64,000 bases of DNA from Psychrobacter sp. GP33 (GCF_014119005.1 NZ_JACGYX010000003.1:1-64000), one strand, 5' to 3'; shown: positions 29,357 to 38,739, counted from the first letter of the stretch. Translations and numbers: made by a program. Notes: generated from the sequence alone by a model not told the origin.

Positions 29357-29428
29357 TTAACCATTATCTTAAATTGATAATAGACTTTATGATACTAACA
29401 AGTTCGATAGCAATAATAAGGAACAGTA

Positions 29429-30079
29429 ATGAGCATGGATTTTACCGATCAGCGGTTATCATACGAAAAAGGCAGTCTTGATCAGTCATCTGTACCGGCA
29501 TCACCGTTTGAGCTATTAAAAGGCTGGATTAATGAGGCGACGGAGCAAAAAGTAAAAGAGCCTTATGCCATGAGTCTAGCAACTTGCGGCGCAGACAATA
29601 AACCTAGTGTACGTATTGTTCTGTTGCGTGAAATTACAGAAACAGGTATTGTTTTTTATACTAATTACGAAAGCGCGAAAGGTCAGGATATCGCTGAAAA
29701 TCCTAATGCTGAAGTATTGTTCTTTTGGCATGAGCTTGAGCGTCAAATTCGTATTAGCGGTAGTATTGCTAAAATTGATGCTGATAAGTCTGCGGCCTAT
29801 TTTCAAAAGCGTCCTCATGATAGCCAAGTGGGCGCTTGGGTCAGCCAACCGCAGAGCGGTGAAGTTATCAATCGTGATGTGATGGAGCAAACATTTGCAC
29901 AGTTGCAAAGTGATTATCCAGAACAATCACCCGTACCCACACCAGAGTTTTGGGGTGGTTATGAAATTACTGTTGATAATATTGAGTTTTGGCAAGGGCG
30001 CGCCAGTCGTATGCATGATCGCATTGTCTATTACAAAGAGGCAGATGGCAGCTTTAGTACCAAACGTTTACTACCTTAA
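29429..30079 (+). CDS. pdxH: Pyridoxamine/pyridoxine 5'-phosphate oxidase
   Basis: 216 residues. FMN enzyme oxidising pyridoxamine or pyridoxine phosphate to pyridoxal phosphate. Conserved: PYAMSLATCGADNKPSVRIV, VFYTNYESAKGQDIAENPNA (FMN binding), FWHELERQIRISG, and the C-terminal WGGYEITVDNIEFWQGRASR with HDRIVY. AAGGA precedes the ATG. Downstream of glmM, sharing the strong terminator at 30127. Confidence 0.96.
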   Translation: MSMDFTDQRLSYEKGSLDQSSVPASPFELLKGWINEATEQKVKEPYAMSLATCGADNKPSVRIVLLREITETGIVFYTNYESAKGQDIAENPNAEVLFFWHELERQIRISGSIAKIDADKSAAYFQKRPHDSQVGAWVSQPQSGEVINRDVMEQTFAQLQSDYPEQSPVPTPEFWGGYEITVDNIEFWQGRASRMHDRIVYYKEADGSFSTKRLLP

Positions 30080-30126
30080 GTAATATTGATACTTTACATT
30101 TCAAACTTATAATAAGTCGTATATCT

Positions 30127-30180
30127 AAAAAAATCCCCTTAACCTGCCATATTGATATGGAAGGTTAAGGGGATTTTTTA
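30127..30180. terminator. Strong bidirectional terminator
   Basis: A long stem AAAAAAATCCCCTTAACCT / AGGTTAAGGGGATTTTTTA with an inner CCATA-TTGA-TATGG stem, between the convergent pdxH and HlyD-family genes. Confidence 0.92.
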
Positions 30181-30207
30181 TATTAAGTTAGGTCTTTTAA
30201 AGCTTGG

Positions 30208-31605
30208 TTACTTGGTATCTACATTAACAGTAACCGACATCCCAGGACGCAGTTGCTCAAGCTTAGACTGACCTTGGTCTAAGTCAATACGTACGGGAAT
30301 ACGTTGGGCGATTTTGATATAATTTCCTGTCGCAGGATTGGCAGCACCAGCACTAAATTCACTACCAGTTGCCGGTGAGATATTACTAACCCGTCCACGG
30401 AATTTTGTACCACCCAAAGCATCGACTTGAACAGTTGCTGTCTCGCCAACGGTCATATTCGCTACTTGCGTTTCTTTAAAGTTGGCGATGATCCAAACAC
30501 CTTTTGGCACGATATACATAAGCTGCGTACCAGCGGTGACATACTGCCCTGTTTTAACGCTTAGTTGGCTTAACTGACCCGATTCAGGGGCGCGAATAAT
30601 TGTATTGTCTACATTAATCTGTGCTTGCTTAGCTGCCGCTTCAGCATTTTTAATATTGGCATCTAATGAAGCGCGGCTTGCGGTGGTTTTTTTGCTGCCT
30701 TCTTTCGCTACTTGCAAGTTGGCTTCAGCTTGCTGAACTCCAGCTTGCGCTTTTGCTAATTGGGCTTCGGCATGGGCAACATCGGCTTGAGCAACTGCGC
30801 CAATAGCAACCAAACCTTGATAACGGTTAACGTCCTCTCGGGCACTGTTAACACTCACTTTAGCGCTATAAACATCTGCCTCGCGCGCCTCGATTTGCGC
30901 TTGACTGGTTCCTGTATCTTGCGCGTTACTTGAACGGTTGGTTAAGGCAATATCGATATTGGCTTGGGCTTGCTCAAGCTGCTGCTGAAAGGTGCGATCA
31001 TCTATTTTTACTAATAAGTCACCCGCTTCAACACTCGCAAAATCTTCTACCGCTACTTCAGTGACATAGCCGGAGATTTGTGGACTTATAATTGTGGTTT
31101 GACCTTTCACAAAAGCATTATCAGTATGCTGTACTGTTGGGGTAAAGGGCGGTAATTTCCAAGCATACAAAATTAAAGACACGCCAATGACAATCAAGGC
31201 AATCAGTAAGCCTAAATTAAAAAATGACTTCTTTTTTGGTGACCAACCAGCAGGTCCAGGAATGGGCTCAGTAGGTGGCATCGGCGTATCATCTGCGTCA
31301 TCGACTGTATTAATATTGTCTATTTTATCAGTTTCAACTGCGTTTATAGGCTTATTAGCATCGGTTAGTAAATCATTAGAGTTATTTGTTTGAACCCTTG
31401 TTTTAGATGCTGCAGGCTCAGGTTTAATTGTTATAGTATCGATATTATCATCTGTATTTGCACTAGCAACCACGTGTGTTTCTGCTGGCGCGTCCTCAAC
31501 GGTTCTAATTACTGGTGATTCAGTAGCTTGAGTATTTTCAGCACTCTTAGCTACTTTGTTAGGGGTGCTTGCGTCATCAAAGCTGTTGGGTTTGTCTTCG
31601 TTCAT
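30208..31605 (-). CDS. emrA: HlyD/EmrA-family membrane fusion protein
   Basis: 465 residues. Periplasmic adaptor linking an inner-membrane exporter to an outer-membrane channel. One membrane anchor at about 130-148 (LGLLIALIVIGVSLILYAW), then the lipoyl-like half-motif AFVKGQTTIISPQISGYVTE, a coiled-coil hairpin (about 210-330, rich in A/Q/E), the second half-motif TIIRAPESGQLSQLSVKTGQ and a beta-barrel end (VPVRIDL-type: QRIPVRIDLDQGQSKLEQLR). The cytoplasmic N-tail before the anchor is about 125 residues, acidic and Thr/Asn-rich, far longer than in E. coli EmrA. AGGAG precedes the ATG. Second gene of the MFS-HlyD pair. Confidence 0.9.
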   Translation of the reverse strand: MNEDKPNSFDDASTPNKVAKSAENTQATESPVIRTVEDAPAETHVVASANTDDNIDTITIKPEPAASKTRVQTNNSNDLLTDANKPINAVETDKIDNINTVDDADDTPMPPTEPIPGPAGWSPKKKSFFNLGLLIALIVIGVSLILYAWKLPPFTPTVQHTDNAFVKGQTTIISPQISGYVTEVAVEDFASVEAGDLLVKIDDRTFQQQLEQAQANIDIALTNRSSNAQDTGTSQAQIEAREADVYSAKVSVNSAREDVNRYQGLVAIGAVAQADVAHAEAQLAKAQAGVQQAEANLQVAKEGSKKTTASRASLDANIKNAEAAAKQAQINVDNTIIRAPESGQLSQLSVKTGQYVTAGTQLMYIVPKGVWIIANFKETQVANMTVGETATVQVDALGGTKFRGRVSNISPATGSEFSAGAANPATGNYIKIAQRIPVRIDLDQGQSKLEQLRPGMSVTVNVDTK

Positions 31606-31707
31606 GACGCGCTCCTAAGGGTTTTAATAAACATAATAGATAACTTAAAAAATAATAATGAGAGAGAAAGATAGGTACAGAATACACAATAAAATCTGCA
31701 CTATCTG

Positions 31708-33324
31708 CTATTTTTTTCCCATCATTTCTGCTAACGCGGCAAGCTCTTTGCCAAGTGGGTTGCGGTTATGATAACGATAATAAAAATAAACTATCAATAG
31801 ATAGATTACAGTTATCGTAGCGCTCACTGCCATTAAAAAGAACAAATCGTCATAAGCGGAGATGGTTGCTTGACGCTGAATCCCTTGCAGCATTTGGGTC
31901 ATCGTTGCCGGATTGCCCGCGTCCATTGAGCTGACCATATCAGCATAATGCATTTGTGTGCGAATGGTGGTAAAAGCTTGAATACCAGCGGCTCCAGCAA
32001 GCCCGCCAACCGTTTGTGAGATTCCAAAAATTACTGAAAAACTAATAATATACGCAGGACCATTGGCAATGGCGCGGAACATGCCTTCAAATACCATCGG
32101 ACCCATAAAGTACACAGCAGCAAAGGCAATTATAAACTGACTGAAATAAAACATAGCAGGAGTAGAGTTCAGCGACACGCCTGTATCTATCCACGCGCCA
32201 ATTGCAATCAATGCCACCGAAAAAATTACGGGTCTGCGTAAATCCATGGCATTGGTTTTGAAAATACTAATTACTAATGCCAGTGCACTTGCGACTAATA
32301 TTACGGCATAAAAGACAATCAACTGATCGTTACCATAGCCAAGATTTGCTAATAAACCTGCTGCGCCAACGCTTTGCTCAGACAGCAAAATACGCATGAC
32401 AGCGCCTGTTATCATAAAGGCAATAATCGTTCGGCTGCGCATCCAGCGGACTTGCAGCATTGGGTTTTTACGGTGCGTTTCAATCCACAAAGCAATAGAA
32501 ATTGTTACTACAGAAATGATAAGTGGATAGCTGAGCCAAGGCGTCGTCCACCACAAAATGCGCCCTTGTACCAAAAATACGGACAAGGCGGCAAGACCGG
32601 TTGCAAAAAAAGCAAAGCTGACAATATCGAGTTTCTCAAACACCTTTTCGGTATTGCCCGGAGGTAGCTCGAGGATATTAATCAAACCGAAGCATATCAA
32701 TGCCAATCCAACTTGAAATAAAAACAAGCCTTCAAGTTGACCGTCAATCGCAAGATAGGGCGAGATAATACGCGATAAAGGAATCCCAAACTGCACCAAA
32801 CCAAAGCCTAAAATCAGCCCACTGATACGCCGTGCGGTTGGCATGCCCTGTAAGCAGTAAAAAATGGACAATACCGTCATGGCACTAGCAACTACGCCAC
32901 TAAAACCACGAGCTATCAGCTCTAAATAATAAGGCTCAATGCTAATACCTGTTGTTGAACTAAGCAGATTGCTACTGACCAACCACTGCATACTGGTCGC
33001 TGCAAGTAGAAAAAATAAGGTAATTTTACTAAATAGTGACATACCAAACTGTTGGCGAATTTTGTACAGCAGTACAGTGACACAGGCATTGGTCATATTG
33101 TAAGCGACCGATATCCAACCGCCTTCAACAGGTGTTAAGCCCATTGCGCCTTGAATTTGAGTAAGATTGGCGACCAGTAAGCCATTTTGGAAGCTTGCGG
33201 TTAAGCCTATAAAAATACCGATAAGCAAATAAAACACTTTTCGGCGCGTAGGATGATCAGGAGTGGCAGGTGAACCCAGCATAAACGGTTGTTCATGGGG
33301 TTTGAATTGATAGTCAGTACTCAT
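31708..33324 (-). CDS. emrB: MFS multidrug transporter, DHA2 (EmrB-like) family
   Basis: 538 residues with about 14 hydrophobic segments, as in the drug:H+ antiporter-2 class (EmrB, FarB). Segments include VFYLLIGIFIGLTASFQNGLL near 30 and VIYLLIVYFYYRYH at the C-terminus; the first-loop block EGGWISVAYNMTNACV resembles the E-W-x-x-x-x-Y of EmrB types. It lies 102 bases upstream of the HlyD-family gene on the same strand, so the pair forms a tripartite efflux system that needs a TolC-type partner from elsewhere. Substrate cannot be told from sequence. No regulator gene is attached directly. Confidence 0.88.
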   Translation of the reverse strand: MSTDYQFKPHEQPFMLGSPATPDHPTRRKVFYLLIGIFIGLTASFQNGLLVANLTQIQGAMGLTPVEGGWISVAYNMTNACVTVLLYKIRQQFGMSLFSKITLFFLLAATSMQWLVSSNLLSSTTGISIEPYYLELIARGFSGVVASAMTVLSIFYCLQGMPTARRISGLILGFGLVQFGIPLSRIISPYLAIDGQLEGLFLFQVGLALICFGLINILELPPGNTEKVFEKLDIVSFAFFATGLAALSVFLVQGRILWWTTPWLSYPLIISVVTISIALWIETHRKNPMLQVRWMRSRTIIAFMITGAVMRILLSEQSVGAAGLLANLGYGNDQLIVFYAVILVASALALVISIFKTNAMDLRRPVIFSVALIAIGAWIDTGVSLNSTPAMFYFSQFIIAFAAVYFMGPMVFEGMFRAIANGPAYIISFSVIFGISQTVGGLAGAAGIQAFTTIRTQMHYADMVSSMDAGNPATMTQMLQGIQRQATISAYDDLFFLMAVSATITVIYLLIVYFYYRYHNRNPLGKELAALAEMMGKK

Positions 33325-33482
33325 GGGCTATATATCGTCTGTATAAATGGATGGTGTAAATTCATGAAATCTCTCCCAATTATCAGGCTTTGCCAGATGA
33401 GCGCAAATAAGCATCGTCAACTACACTCATGCCGTTTTAGTCTTAGTGCTTATTATTAAAACGATAATCACGATAGAAAAAT

Positions 33483-33515
33483 AAAAATAGCCCAAGACGA
33501 GCTTGAGCTATTTTA
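33483..33515 (-). terminator. Probable terminator of the GST/Hsp31-like transcript
   Basis: AAAAATAGC-CCAAG-ACGA-GCTTG-AGCTATTTTA hairpin, with T run on the minus strand, about 80 bases after the GST stop. Confidence 0.65.
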
Positions 33516-33592
33516 TCATAGTTTTTAATTATCGTTTGCGTTTAGGTGACACCAACTTTTAGTTAAGTATCGTTAAGCATAGGTGCATACCG

Positions 33593-34228
33593 TTAAGCAG
33601 CGCTCGTTTTATCATGGTTCGCTTCTAGACGCATGGCACGTTGATAACTATCAAGGGCGCTCAGCTGCCTGGTGTATTGAACAATATGAGGATAACGTTC
33701 TAACTGTTTACTTTGTGCAAGCATCATTAAATTAAACGATAACATAAAATCAGCACCGCTTAGCTTATTTCCTACAATAAAGGATTTGCCTTCAAGCTCG
33801 TCATTTAAATAGCTTAGTAGTTTGTGTTTTTCTTCACTGATGTAGCCACTTAAAAACTCATTATCATTAACACCTGCTTTTTTAGTAAATAAATCAAGCA
33901 ATAAGGGCACCATCAACGAACTCTCCGCAAAATTAATCCATTGCAAATAGTGACCATAATCTGAATTATCTATAGCAGGACGTAAACTATCGGGCGCAAA
34001 ACGCTCAATTAACATCTCAATGATAGCACCTGACTCTGTATAAACTTCGCCATCCATCTCAATAACTGGAGATTTACCAAGTGGATGGACGGCTTTTAGG
34101 CTGTCTGGTGCCAGATGCGTTTTGGCATCGCGCTGGTGGCTAATAAGCTCATAAGGTTGCCCTAACTCTTCTAAAAGCCATAACGTACGTAATGAACGTG
34201 ATTGATTGAGGTGATGTAAACGAATCAT
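33593..34228 (-). CDS. Glutathione S-transferase
   Basis: 211 residues. N-terminal thioredoxin-like domain (residues 1-80) with NQSRSLRTLWLLEELG, KSPVIEMDGEVYTESGAIIE (the glutathione-binding cis-Pro and ES pair); the all-helical C-terminal domain contains KSFIVGNKLSGADFMLSFNL (N-capping box). Conjugates or reduces electrophiles with glutathione. 44 bases downstream of the Hsp31-like gene and on the same strand, within the electrophile-response cluster. AAGG before the ATG. Substrate unknown. Confidence 0.88.
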   Translation of the reverse strand: MIRLHHLNQSRSLRTLWLLEELGQPYELISHQRDAKTHLAPDSLKAVHPLGKSPVIEMDGEVYTESGAIIEMLIERFAPDSLRPAIDNSDYGHYLQWINFAESSLMVPLLLDLFTKKAGVNDNEFLSGYISEEKHKLLSYLNDELEGKSFIVGNKLSGADFMLSFNLMMLAQSKQLERYPHIVQYTRQLSALDSYQRAMRLEANHDKTSAA

Positions 34229-34272
34229 GTGGTTAGACCTTTAGCTATTTTAAATTTGGCGTATTTTATATA

Positions 34273-34950
34273 TTAAGCCTGTAGCTTGGCGAGTAAACGC
34301 TTCGCCGCTTCTTCTGATGAGGCTGGATTTTGACCAGTGATTAACAGACCATCTTCGACTACATATGATTCCCAATCAGTGCCTTTTTCGTAGTTGCCGC
34401 CATTGGCTTTAAGGACATCTTCTAACAAGAAAGGCACGACGTCTGTAAGCTGAACGCCTTCTTCTTCAGTATTACTAAAGCCGGTAACAGTTTTACCTTT
34501 GACCAGATATTCGCCATCAACTTTGACGTTTTTAAGCGCAGCTGGTGAATGACAAACGAAAGCCACAGGCTTATCTTGTTTGATAAACGTCTCAATCAAT
34601 GCAATCGAGTTTTTATCAACTGCCAAATCCCATAAGGGACCATGCCCACCTGGATAGAATACGGAATCAAAATCTTCAGCTTTCATATCAGCGAGTTTTT
34701 TGGTCGTTGCTAGGTGCTCTTGAGCCTCAGAGTCTTCTTTAAAACGTTTGGTGTCTTTGGTTTGGGCGTCTTCAGTGTCACTACTTGGGTCTAGAGGTGG
34801 TTGACCACCAGCAGGAGAAGCAAGTGTGATATTGACACCGGAATCTAAAAAAGCATAATAAGGGGCGGCGAATTCTTCAAGCCAAAAGCCTGTTTTCTTA
34901 CCAGTATCACCCAACTTATCGTGTGAGGTTAGTACCATTAAAATATTCAT
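34273..34950 (-). CDS. DJ-1/PfpI superfamily protein, Hsp31/glyoxalase III-like
   Basis: 225 residues. Class I glutamine-amidotransferase fold with nucleophile Cys in FVCHSPAALKNV (near residue 130), the oxyanion/Glu loop TGFWLEEFAAPYYAF (near 20-34) and YPGGHGPLWDL near 96. These match the Hsp31-like group (E. coli HchA, yeast Hsp31), reported to turn methylglyoxal into lactate without glutathione and to act as chaperone. AAGGATAATT precedes the ATG. It sits with GST, an enal reductase and a YqhD aldehyde reductase, supporting a role against dicarbonyls. Confidence 0.87.
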   Translation of the reverse strand: MNILMVLTSHDKLGDTGKKTGFWLEEFAAPYYAFLDSGVNITLASPAGGQPPLDPSSDTEDAQTKDTKRFKEDSEAQEHLATTKKLADMKAEDFDSVFYPGGHGPLWDLAVDKNSIALIETFIKQDKPVAFVCHSPAALKNVKVDGEYLVKGKTVTGFSNTEEEGVQLTDVVPFLLEDVLKANGGNYEKGTDWESYVVEDGLLITGQNPASSEEAAKRLLAKLQA

Positions 34951-35197
34951 AATTATCCTTATTTATTATTGACGTTTATAATTGCTATTTATAGTTTAAA
35001 GCTATCAGTGCTGTGTCGCAGTTATCATTATAAAATTAGCAGTACCATCAAAAAGCAGCAACGCTACACAAAACTAACTGCACACAGTATTCCTTTTTTA
35101 GAACTGACTTTCAGTAGTTGTCTTAACGATTTATGTTGTTAACTGGTTATTTTAAGACACTTTGATATCAGCTATCGCTACAACTTATTCTTATAAA

Positions 35198-36259
35198 TTA
35201 TTGAACATCAGCGATTTTTACCACGGTTTTACCGAAATTTTTACCGTCCAACATATCAAAGAAAGCTTGCGGTGCTTTTTCTAAGCCATCGACGATATGT
35301 TCTTTGGTTTTGACTTTGCCAGATTCTAACCAGCCGCTCATGATTTTCAAAAACTCTGGGAAATGGTCGCCGTACTCTTCAAAGATAATAAAACCTTTGA
35401 CCGTCAGACGCTGTCTTAATATTAATCCCATTAATACGCCCAAACGATCGCCACCTTCAGGCAGTTCAGTGCCGTTATATTGTGAGACCAAACCACACAC
35501 AGGGATACGGGCATGAGCATTCAGTAGTGGCATGACGGCATCAAATACTTTGCCACCGACGTTTTCGTAATAAATGTCGATACCATCTGAACAAGCGGCT
35601 TTTAATTGCTCAGCAAAGTCATCGGCTTTATGATCAAGACAGACATCAAAGCCTAGTTCTTCAACCGCATAAGCACATTTCTCCGCACCGCCTGCTATAC
35701 CAACAGTACGTAAACCAAGTTGATTACCAGTTTGTCCAACGGTCGCGCCAACCGGGCCTGTCGCTGCTGCAATGACTAATGTTTCACCTGCTTTTGGTTT
35801 ACCAATATCAGTCAAACCCATGTAGCCGGTGAAACCTGGCATACCAAGCACACCAAGACCATAAGATGGGTTTGTCATGTTTTTATCAAGTTTTAGTACG
35901 CCCATCCCATCACTGACGCTATAGTCCTGCCAGCCTGAATTTGAGACGACTAAGTCACCAACGGCGAAATTATCGACATTAGATTCGACCACTTGCGCGA
36001 CCGTACCGCCGAGCATTACATCACCGACCTTTAACGGGTCAGCATAGCTTTTGGCATCGCTCATGCGTCCACGCATATAAGGGTCAAGTGACATATAGAC
36101 GGTGCGTAATAGCATTTGTTTGTCGTTTGCTGTTGGAATCTCGCCAATCGCTAGCTCAAAGTTATCGGCAGTTGGCGCGCCATGTGGGCGGCTGGCAAGT
36201 TTGATTTGACGGTTTTGTTGTTGGTTTTGTTGTTGGTTTTGTTGTTGACTAAAGCTCAT
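35198..36259 (-). CDS. curA: NADPH-dependent enal/curcumin reductase, MDR family (CurA/YncB-like)
   Basis: 353 residues. Medium-chain dehydrogenase of the leukotriene B4 12-hydroxydehydrogenase/CurA group, which reduces C=C bonds of alpha,beta-unsaturated carbonyls. Blocks: YMSLDPYMRGRMSDAKSYA, PGFTGYMGLTDIGKPKAGET, cofactor loop VIAAATGPVGATVGQ, and YYENVGGKVFDAVMPLL; no structural Zn Cys cluster, as expected. The N-terminus carries an extra Gln/Asn stretch (QQNQQQNQQQN) from a 12-base tandem repeat at 36213-36249. AAGG before the ATG. Belongs to the minus-strand electrophile cluster. Confidence 0.9.
   Translation of the reverse strand: MSFSQQQNQQQNQQQNRQIKLASRPHGAPTADNFELAIGEIPTANDKQMLLRTVYMSLDPYMRGRMSDAKSYADPLKVGDVMLGGTVAQVVESNVDNFAVGDLVVSNSGWQDYSVSDGMGVLKLDKNMTNPSYGLGVLGMPGFTGYMGLTDIGKPKAGETLVIAAATGPVGATVGQTGNQLGLRTVGIAGGAEKCAYAVEELGFDVCLDHKADDFAEQLKAACSDGIDIYYENVGGKVFDAVMPLLNAHARIPVCGLVSQYNGTELPEGGDRLGVLMGLILRQRLTVKGFIIFEEYGDHFPEFLKIMSGWLESGKVKTKEHIVDGLEKAPQAFFDMLDGKNFGKTVVKIADVQ
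36213..36249. repeat. 12-base tandem repeat inside the CurA-like gene
   Basis: Three copies of GTTTTGTTGTTG (plus strand), encoding repeated Gln-Gln-Gln-Asn. The unit is divisible by three, so copy change would only lengthen or shorten the tail. Confidence 0.75.
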
Positions 36260-36371
36260 GATAAATTACCTTCTTTTATTTATTTTAGGGTGTAGCGTTA
36301 GCCGCCACTCTAAAGTGACAGGCTAGTAGTTTCTATAATAACAATGTCGCTATAAATATTTATTAAGAGAG

Positions 36372-37592
36372 TTAAGCTTTACTAGTAATGGCACGCTCTA
36401 AGATGCGACGTGATACTGCTAAGTCGTTTTTGCCATGCTCACCTAACTTGACCATTTTGTGTACTTCAAGTTGGCTGATAATAGGGTCAATGGCAGCAGC
36501 GTCTAAACCTGCATCTTCTAAGCTGACCGGTAAGCCAAGCTCACGGAAGAAGTTTTCAGTTTGTTTGATAGCCGCTTCAATGATGGCATCATCATTTAGC
36601 TCGGCACCATTATCGTCGGCTTTAATGTTCCAAACATTACGGGCATATTGAAGCAATTTTTCTTTTTTACTGTCTTTAAGCTCACGCAGCACGGACGGCA
36701 ATATGATAGTCAGCGTGCGCGCATGGTCAATCGCGTGCAATGAAGTCAATTCATGACCGATCATATGCGTTGTCCAATCTTGAGGTACGCCTGTACCAAT
36801 CAGACCATTTAATGCCATGGTCGCTGTCCACATGATATTTTTACGCGTTTCTAAATTCTCTGGATCGGCTTTTACCGCTGCACCTTCTTCAATCAGAATT
36901 TTCAGTAAACTCTCAGCAAAGGCATCTTGAATTTTCGCATTCACAGGATACGTCAGGTATTGCTCCATTACGTGTACAAAGGCATCAGCCACACCGTTCA
37001 TCACTTGGCGTTCAGGAAGCGTCAAAGTTTTAGTCGGGTCTAGAATTGAGAATTTAGGGAAAGCAAGTGGGTTACCAAACGGTAGCTTTGCTTGACGTTC
37101 GCTATAATTGATCACGCCGCCTGAGTTCATCTCAGAGCCAGTCGCTGGAATGGTCAATACCGCGCCCAAATCAACTGCTGAGTCAATATTTCTGCAATAA
37201 CTGGTCAGTGCATCCCATGCCTTATCACGTGATACTGTGCCGTTTTCTTCTGTCAATGACGATACCAGCGCGACAAATTTACTGCCGTCAATGACTGAAC
37301 CGCCACCAACTGCCAATAAGAAATTAATATTATGCTCATTGACCATATCAGCGGCTTTTAGTAGCGTTGTAAATTCCGGATTGGCTTCGATACCACCAAA
37401 CTCGAATACCTCGCGATTGCCACTGGCTGCCAATGCTTTTTTGACTTCATCTAACGTACCCGTACGCTGTGCTGAACCACCACCATAGGTAATTAATACA
37501 CGGGCATCTGTCGGTACAAGATCAGCTAACTTCTCGATCTGACCTTCACCAAATACGATACGGACGGGATTGTAATATTGAAAGTTATTCAT
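36372..37592 (-). CDS. yqhD: NADPH-dependent aldehyde reductase / iron-containing alcohol dehydrogenase, YqhD-like
   Basis: 406 residues, close to E. coli YqhD (387). Reduces short-chain aldehydes including toxic unsaturated and dicarbonyl ones with NADPH. MNNFQYYNPVRIVFGEG at the start; ITYGGGSAQRTG and LAVGGGSVIDGSKF bind the cofactor; PATGSEMNSGGVI near 160; metal ligands in GVADAFVHVMEQY and in GHELTSLHAIDHARTL (Asp and three His). AGGA lies before the ATG. Its promoter has a TATAAT -10 (37674-37679, minus) with the NemR-type operator directly upstream (37687-37701), so it is likely repressed by the neighbouring TetR protein. Confidence 0.92.
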   Translation of the reverse strand: MNNFQYYNPVRIVFGEGQIEKLADLVPTDARVLITYGGGSAQRTGTLDEVKKALAASGNREVFEFGGIEANPEFTTLLKAADMVNEHNINFLLAVGGGSVIDGSKFVALVSSLTEENGTVSRDKAWDALTSYCRNIDSAVDLGAVLTIPATGSEMNSGGVINYSERQAKLPFGNPLAFPKFSILDPTKTLTLPERQVMNGVADAFVHVMEQYLTYPVNAKIQDAFAESLLKILIEEGAAVKADPENLETRKNIMWTATMALNGLIGTGVPQDWTTHMIGHELTSLHAIDHARTLTIILPSVLRELKDSKKEKLLQYARNVWNIKADDNGAELNDDAIIEAAIKQTENFFRELGLPVSLEDAGLDAAAIDPIISQLEVHKMVKLGEHGKNDLAVSRRILERAITSKA

Positions 37593-37947
37593 AATATTCC
37601 TAATAGATTTATAAGTATGAAAAGCGTATTTAATAATGAAAATAAAGTATGCAGGTTATTTGCATCTATTCGCATTATATATTAATTAGACCGGTCGTCT
37701 AGTAATTATGTTTAATATTTACAAAACTATCATATAAGCATTTTGCACAATAGGAGTATTGAAATGTCATTCGATCGAATGTTGAGTGGAGAATTTAATA
37801 GTATGGTTAAAGAATCCTTGCCTACTAAAGATTGATAGTTAGCCAAACAAGGATATGGAAATAGAAGATAGGCAGGAATATAAAAATGAAGCATGCAGGT
37901 GAGTAAATAGATAAACAAAATCGATAAGACAGTAAAAGGAAGAGAGT
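37593..37947. other. Promoter region of the YqhD-like gene
   Basis: 355 bases holding the -10 TATAAT (minus, 37674-37679) and the 15-base operator. The stretch 37730-37947 between the operator and the 3' end of the TetR gene shows nothing; a 62-codon minus frame there has no ribosome site and looks random. Confidence 0.5.
37687..37701. promoter_or_regulatory. NemR-type operator TAGACCGGTCGTCTA
   Basis: TAGAC/GTCTA arms with a 5-base centre. Starts 7 bases upstream of the -10 box of the YqhD-like gene, so a bound repressor would block RNA polymerase. A 14/15 identical copy lies at 38725-38739. Confidence 0.75.
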
Positions 37948-38586
37948 TTAGCGTCCCATTTCAGTCGTGGTCATCAGCCAAACTTCTGCTAGTGGCGTGT
38001 CTGTTTGGCTAACTTTAGCTACTAAGCTAGCGCCCAACCAAGCAAAGTACCAACGCTTTGCCATACTCTCAGCTGACACATTAGCAGGACGAGGGACAGA
38101 GTTGTCCTCCCAGCCGGCTTTGATTTGGGTTGCAAGCCAAGTAATGGTTTGCTGGTAACCTGCATGTAAAGCTTTACGCATTGGTTCCGACATGTCAGCA
38201 ACCTCAGCGCTAAGCTTTACTACCAAGCATTTTTCATGGTCACAGTTATTTTGCTGGGTGTCATACCAGTTTTGAAAATAATCATACAGCTTTTGTTGAG
38301 CGCTGACATTTTGTGACCCAATAATATCTAAGCGCTGCTTATACTGGGTAAAGTAGTGGCTGATAATAGCCTCACCAAATGCTTCTTTTGAGGCAAAATA
38401 ATGATAAAAAGAACCCTTTGGGACGCCTGCGGTATCTAAGATTTGCTTAATGCCAACCGCAGTAAAACCCTTTTGTGCAATGAGCATATAACCCGTCGTT
38501 AATAGATGTTCTTTGGTGTTTGATAGTGCAATAGTTGAAGATACGTTATCAGCATTCATTTTTTTTATAGTACTAGGTATAGACAT
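37948..38586 (-). CDS. nemR: TetR-family repressor, NemR-like
   Basis: 212 residues. The HTH domain is at about 25-70 (EHLLTTGYMLIAQKGF; ILDTAGVPKGSFYHYFASKE). The ligand domain contains KCLVVKLSAEVADMSEPMRK, which closely follows E. coli NemR (CLTVKLSAEVCDLSEDMR); its first Cys (C120 here) lines up with NemR Cys106, the redox/electrophile sensor. NemR represses nemA and gloA until N-ethylmaleimide, quinones, methylglyoxal or hypochlorite modify it. The gene is divergent from an aldehyde dehydrogenase with a 15-base operator between them, and a second operator lies before the YqhD-like gene. Alignment is from memory, so orthology is probable, not proven. AAGGAGA precedes the ATG. Confidence 0.85.
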   Translation of the reverse strand: MSIPSTIKKMNADNVSSTIALSNTKEHLLTTGYMLIAQKGFTAVGIKQILDTAGVPKGSFYHYFASKEAFGEAIISHYFTQYKQRLDIIGSQNVSAQQKLYDYFQNWYDTQQNNCDHEKCLVVKLSAEVADMSEPMRKALHAGYQQTITWLATQIKAGWEDNSVPRPANVSAESMAKRWYFAWLGASLVAKVSQTDTPLAEVWLMTTTEMGR

Positions 38587-38724
38587 ATCGTTTATGTTCT
38601 CCTTAGAGAGACGTATTTTTGAGTGTTAATTATTAAACATGAGTGGTTTATAAGAATAAATTACGTTTGTTCAACAAAGAATGAGGTTAAAAGATGTTTA
38701 TTTCTATACTACCTATGTTAGCAT

Positions 38725-38739
38725 TAGACCAGTCGTCTA
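38725..38739. promoter_or_regulatory. NemR-type operator TAGACCAGTCGTCTA
   Basis: Same 15-base box as at 37687-37701 with one change in the centre, between the divergent nemR-like and aldehyde dehydrogenase genes; likely gives autoregulation plus control of the dehydrogenase. Confidence 0.75.

Noticed and set aside
37730-37918. 62-codon minus-strand frame between the NemR-like and YqhD-like genes
   Set aside because: No ribosome site, amino-acid composition random-looking, lies in the promoter region.
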